From contig JAPEHQ010000010.1 of NCBI GenBank assembly GCA_027405735.1, positions 1,736,001 through 1,800,000 of the forward strand: a DNA stretch of 64,000 nt, given 5' to 3'. How positions within the stretch are numbered: the stretch's first letter is position 1; the number at the start of each line of letters is the position of its first letter. Positions 62,943 to 64,000 of the stretch are shown here, piece by piece. The DNA is from Mucor racemosus (Eukaryota; Mucoromycota; Mucoromycetes; Mucorales; Mucoraceae). The notes beneath the pieces are model-generated. The model was not told where the DNA came from. It saw only the letters and a program-made list of their open reading frames with translations, and searched no databases. The position numbers and the translations under genes were made by a program.

Positions 62943-64000
62943 TTAAAAGGAGAAACTGGCAGATTTACGGATATCACGACTGGAAGCACCAATGTGAAGA
63001 GTAAACTTTCCAGATGGAACAACCCAATCGTTAGCATCAACATCCCAGATACTAAGTTCAGTCTTTGTAAGATCAAATGTAACTTTCTCTTGCTTGCCTT
63101 GCTTCAAGAAAACCTTTTCAAAACCACGCAAAAGCTTGGGTGGTTCACCAGCGTTCTTTGGGAATTCGATATAAGCTTGAACAACTTCAGCACCATCAAC
63201 CTTACCAGAGTTCTTGACAGAAAGAGAAGCAGTGACAGTAACAGAATCCTTCTTCTTCTTGGCCTTGACCTTCAATCCACTGTAATCGAATTTAGTATAT
63301 GATAAACCGTGACCAAAGGGGAACAAAGGTTCAATATTGGCATGATCAAACCATTTATACCCCATCAGTAACTTTTCAGTATATTGAACAATGTCGTTTG
63401 AATCAGGCTTGGCATTGTAATCAGAAGCTTTTTTGGCAATAGTATAGGGAAGACGACCAGAAGGATTGACTTTACCAGTAATGATATCAGCAAGGGAATT
63501 ACCAGTTTCTTGACCTGGAAGACCTGGCCATACAACAGCTTTGACATTAGGATGATCAATCCAAGGCATCATAACAGCACCGACAGAATGAATAACGACA
63601 ATAGTATTCTTATTGACATCAGCGACTGCTTTGATCTAAATTTAACAAAAAAATTAGAATATTTGACATTTAATCATGAAACATATCTAATACTTTACCA
63701 ATGCATCACCATTATGCCATAAGGTTAAATTATTACGATCACCTACATTGCCATCTACAGTAATGTGTTGTTCTCCACTGTCAGCATTAGAAAATACGAA
63801 GGCAACATCAGTATCTTTAGATAGTTCAGCAGCCTCTTCAAGGTTCCAATCATCAGAAGTAGATTTAATTTCAACATTCTTTCCAAATGCAGTAGTAAGT
63901 CCAGCCAAAGGGTCGACCAAGTAAGGAAAATCAGCAGTTCCAGAGCCCCAACCTTGAGCAAGAGTACCATTGCTACAGCCATGACTAGAACAGCTGTTTA
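62943..64000 (-). CDS. GH3 beta-glucosidase, C-terminal part (5' end outside the window)
   Basis: Hydrolyses terminal beta-glucosides (cellobiose, cell-wall glucans). Exons visible: 63699-64000 (continuing right) and 62943-63635, intron 63636-63698 (63 nt). The visible part opens with NSCSSHGCSNGTLAQGWGSG, the end of the GH3 (alpha/beta)8 to alpha/beta sandwich linker. The GH3 C-terminal domain follows, with DVAFVFSNADSGE, GDRNNLTLWHNGDAL and VWPGLPGQETGNSLADIITG, NPSGRLPYT. The last 130 residues form the fibronectin III-like domain (PLFPFGHGLSYT at its start, then VTASLSVKNSGKVDGAEVVQ). The nucleophile aspartate and any signal peptide lie beyond the right edge. Strong codon bias suggests an expressed gene. 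Secretion is likely from the family but not shown here. Confidence 0.93.

Overview
The window looks like nuclear DNA of an early-diverging, AT-rich fungus, most likely Mucoromycota (Mucorales-like). Reasons: short GT-AG introns of about 50-80 nt in nearly every gene, low GC outside exons, long T tracts in promoters, and fungal versions of the genes (Delta-9 acyl-CoA desaturase with a C-terminal cytochrome b5 domain, Ish1/Msc1-type protein, Bud4/anillin-like protein). The lineage is an inference from style, not from a marker search.

Layout. 0-9.5 kb, minus strand: 3' part cut off M13 neprilysin-like peptidase, a compact Sec16 (COPII scaffold) and the AP-3 beta subunit. 11.9-15.6 kb: a Bud4/anillin-like protein with a C-terminal PH domain (+) facing an unrecognised serine-rich protein (-). 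17.0 kb: tRNA-Pro(AGG). 17.4-20.1 kb: a first cluster of nested LTR remnants. 21.7-24.6 kb: NOG2-type ribosome-assembly GTPase and complex I subunit NDUFA2. 27.1-29.8 kb: cytosolic methionyl-tRNA synthetase. 34.4-35.3 kb: a four-finger C2H2 protein. 37.8-55.8 kb: a transposon island without a host gene. 56.2-64.0 kb, minus strand: Delta-9 desaturase, Ish1/Msc1-like protein and the C-terminal part of a GH3 beta-glucosidase that continues past the right edge.

The unusual part is the transposon island. Two inverted arms of 2.1 and 2.5 kb (about 40191-42292 and 48444-50938) face each other across about 6 kb. Both carry, at the inner end, a copied exon of a WD40 gene that resembles dynein intermediate chain; the right copy keeps both splice sites. 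Candidate 9-bp target duplications flank the outer ends, so a Mutator-like, gene-capturing element is the best reading. Other elements landed in and around it: a piggyBac-like transposase gene with an in-frame TGA, solo LTRs whose 5-bp target duplications can be read directly, a tRNA-derived Pol III-type unit, and two copies of a 400-bp repeat built on a motif repeated about every 20 nt. Several LTR insertions are confirmed twice, by their target duplications and by an empty site in the paralogous repeat.

The host genes are independent eukaryotic transcription units and form no operon; several serve the secretory/endomembrane system (Sec16, AP-3 beta, desaturase, peptidase, glucosidase). All exon boundaries were placed by hand from splice signals, frame and family similarity; similarities quoted are by eye.
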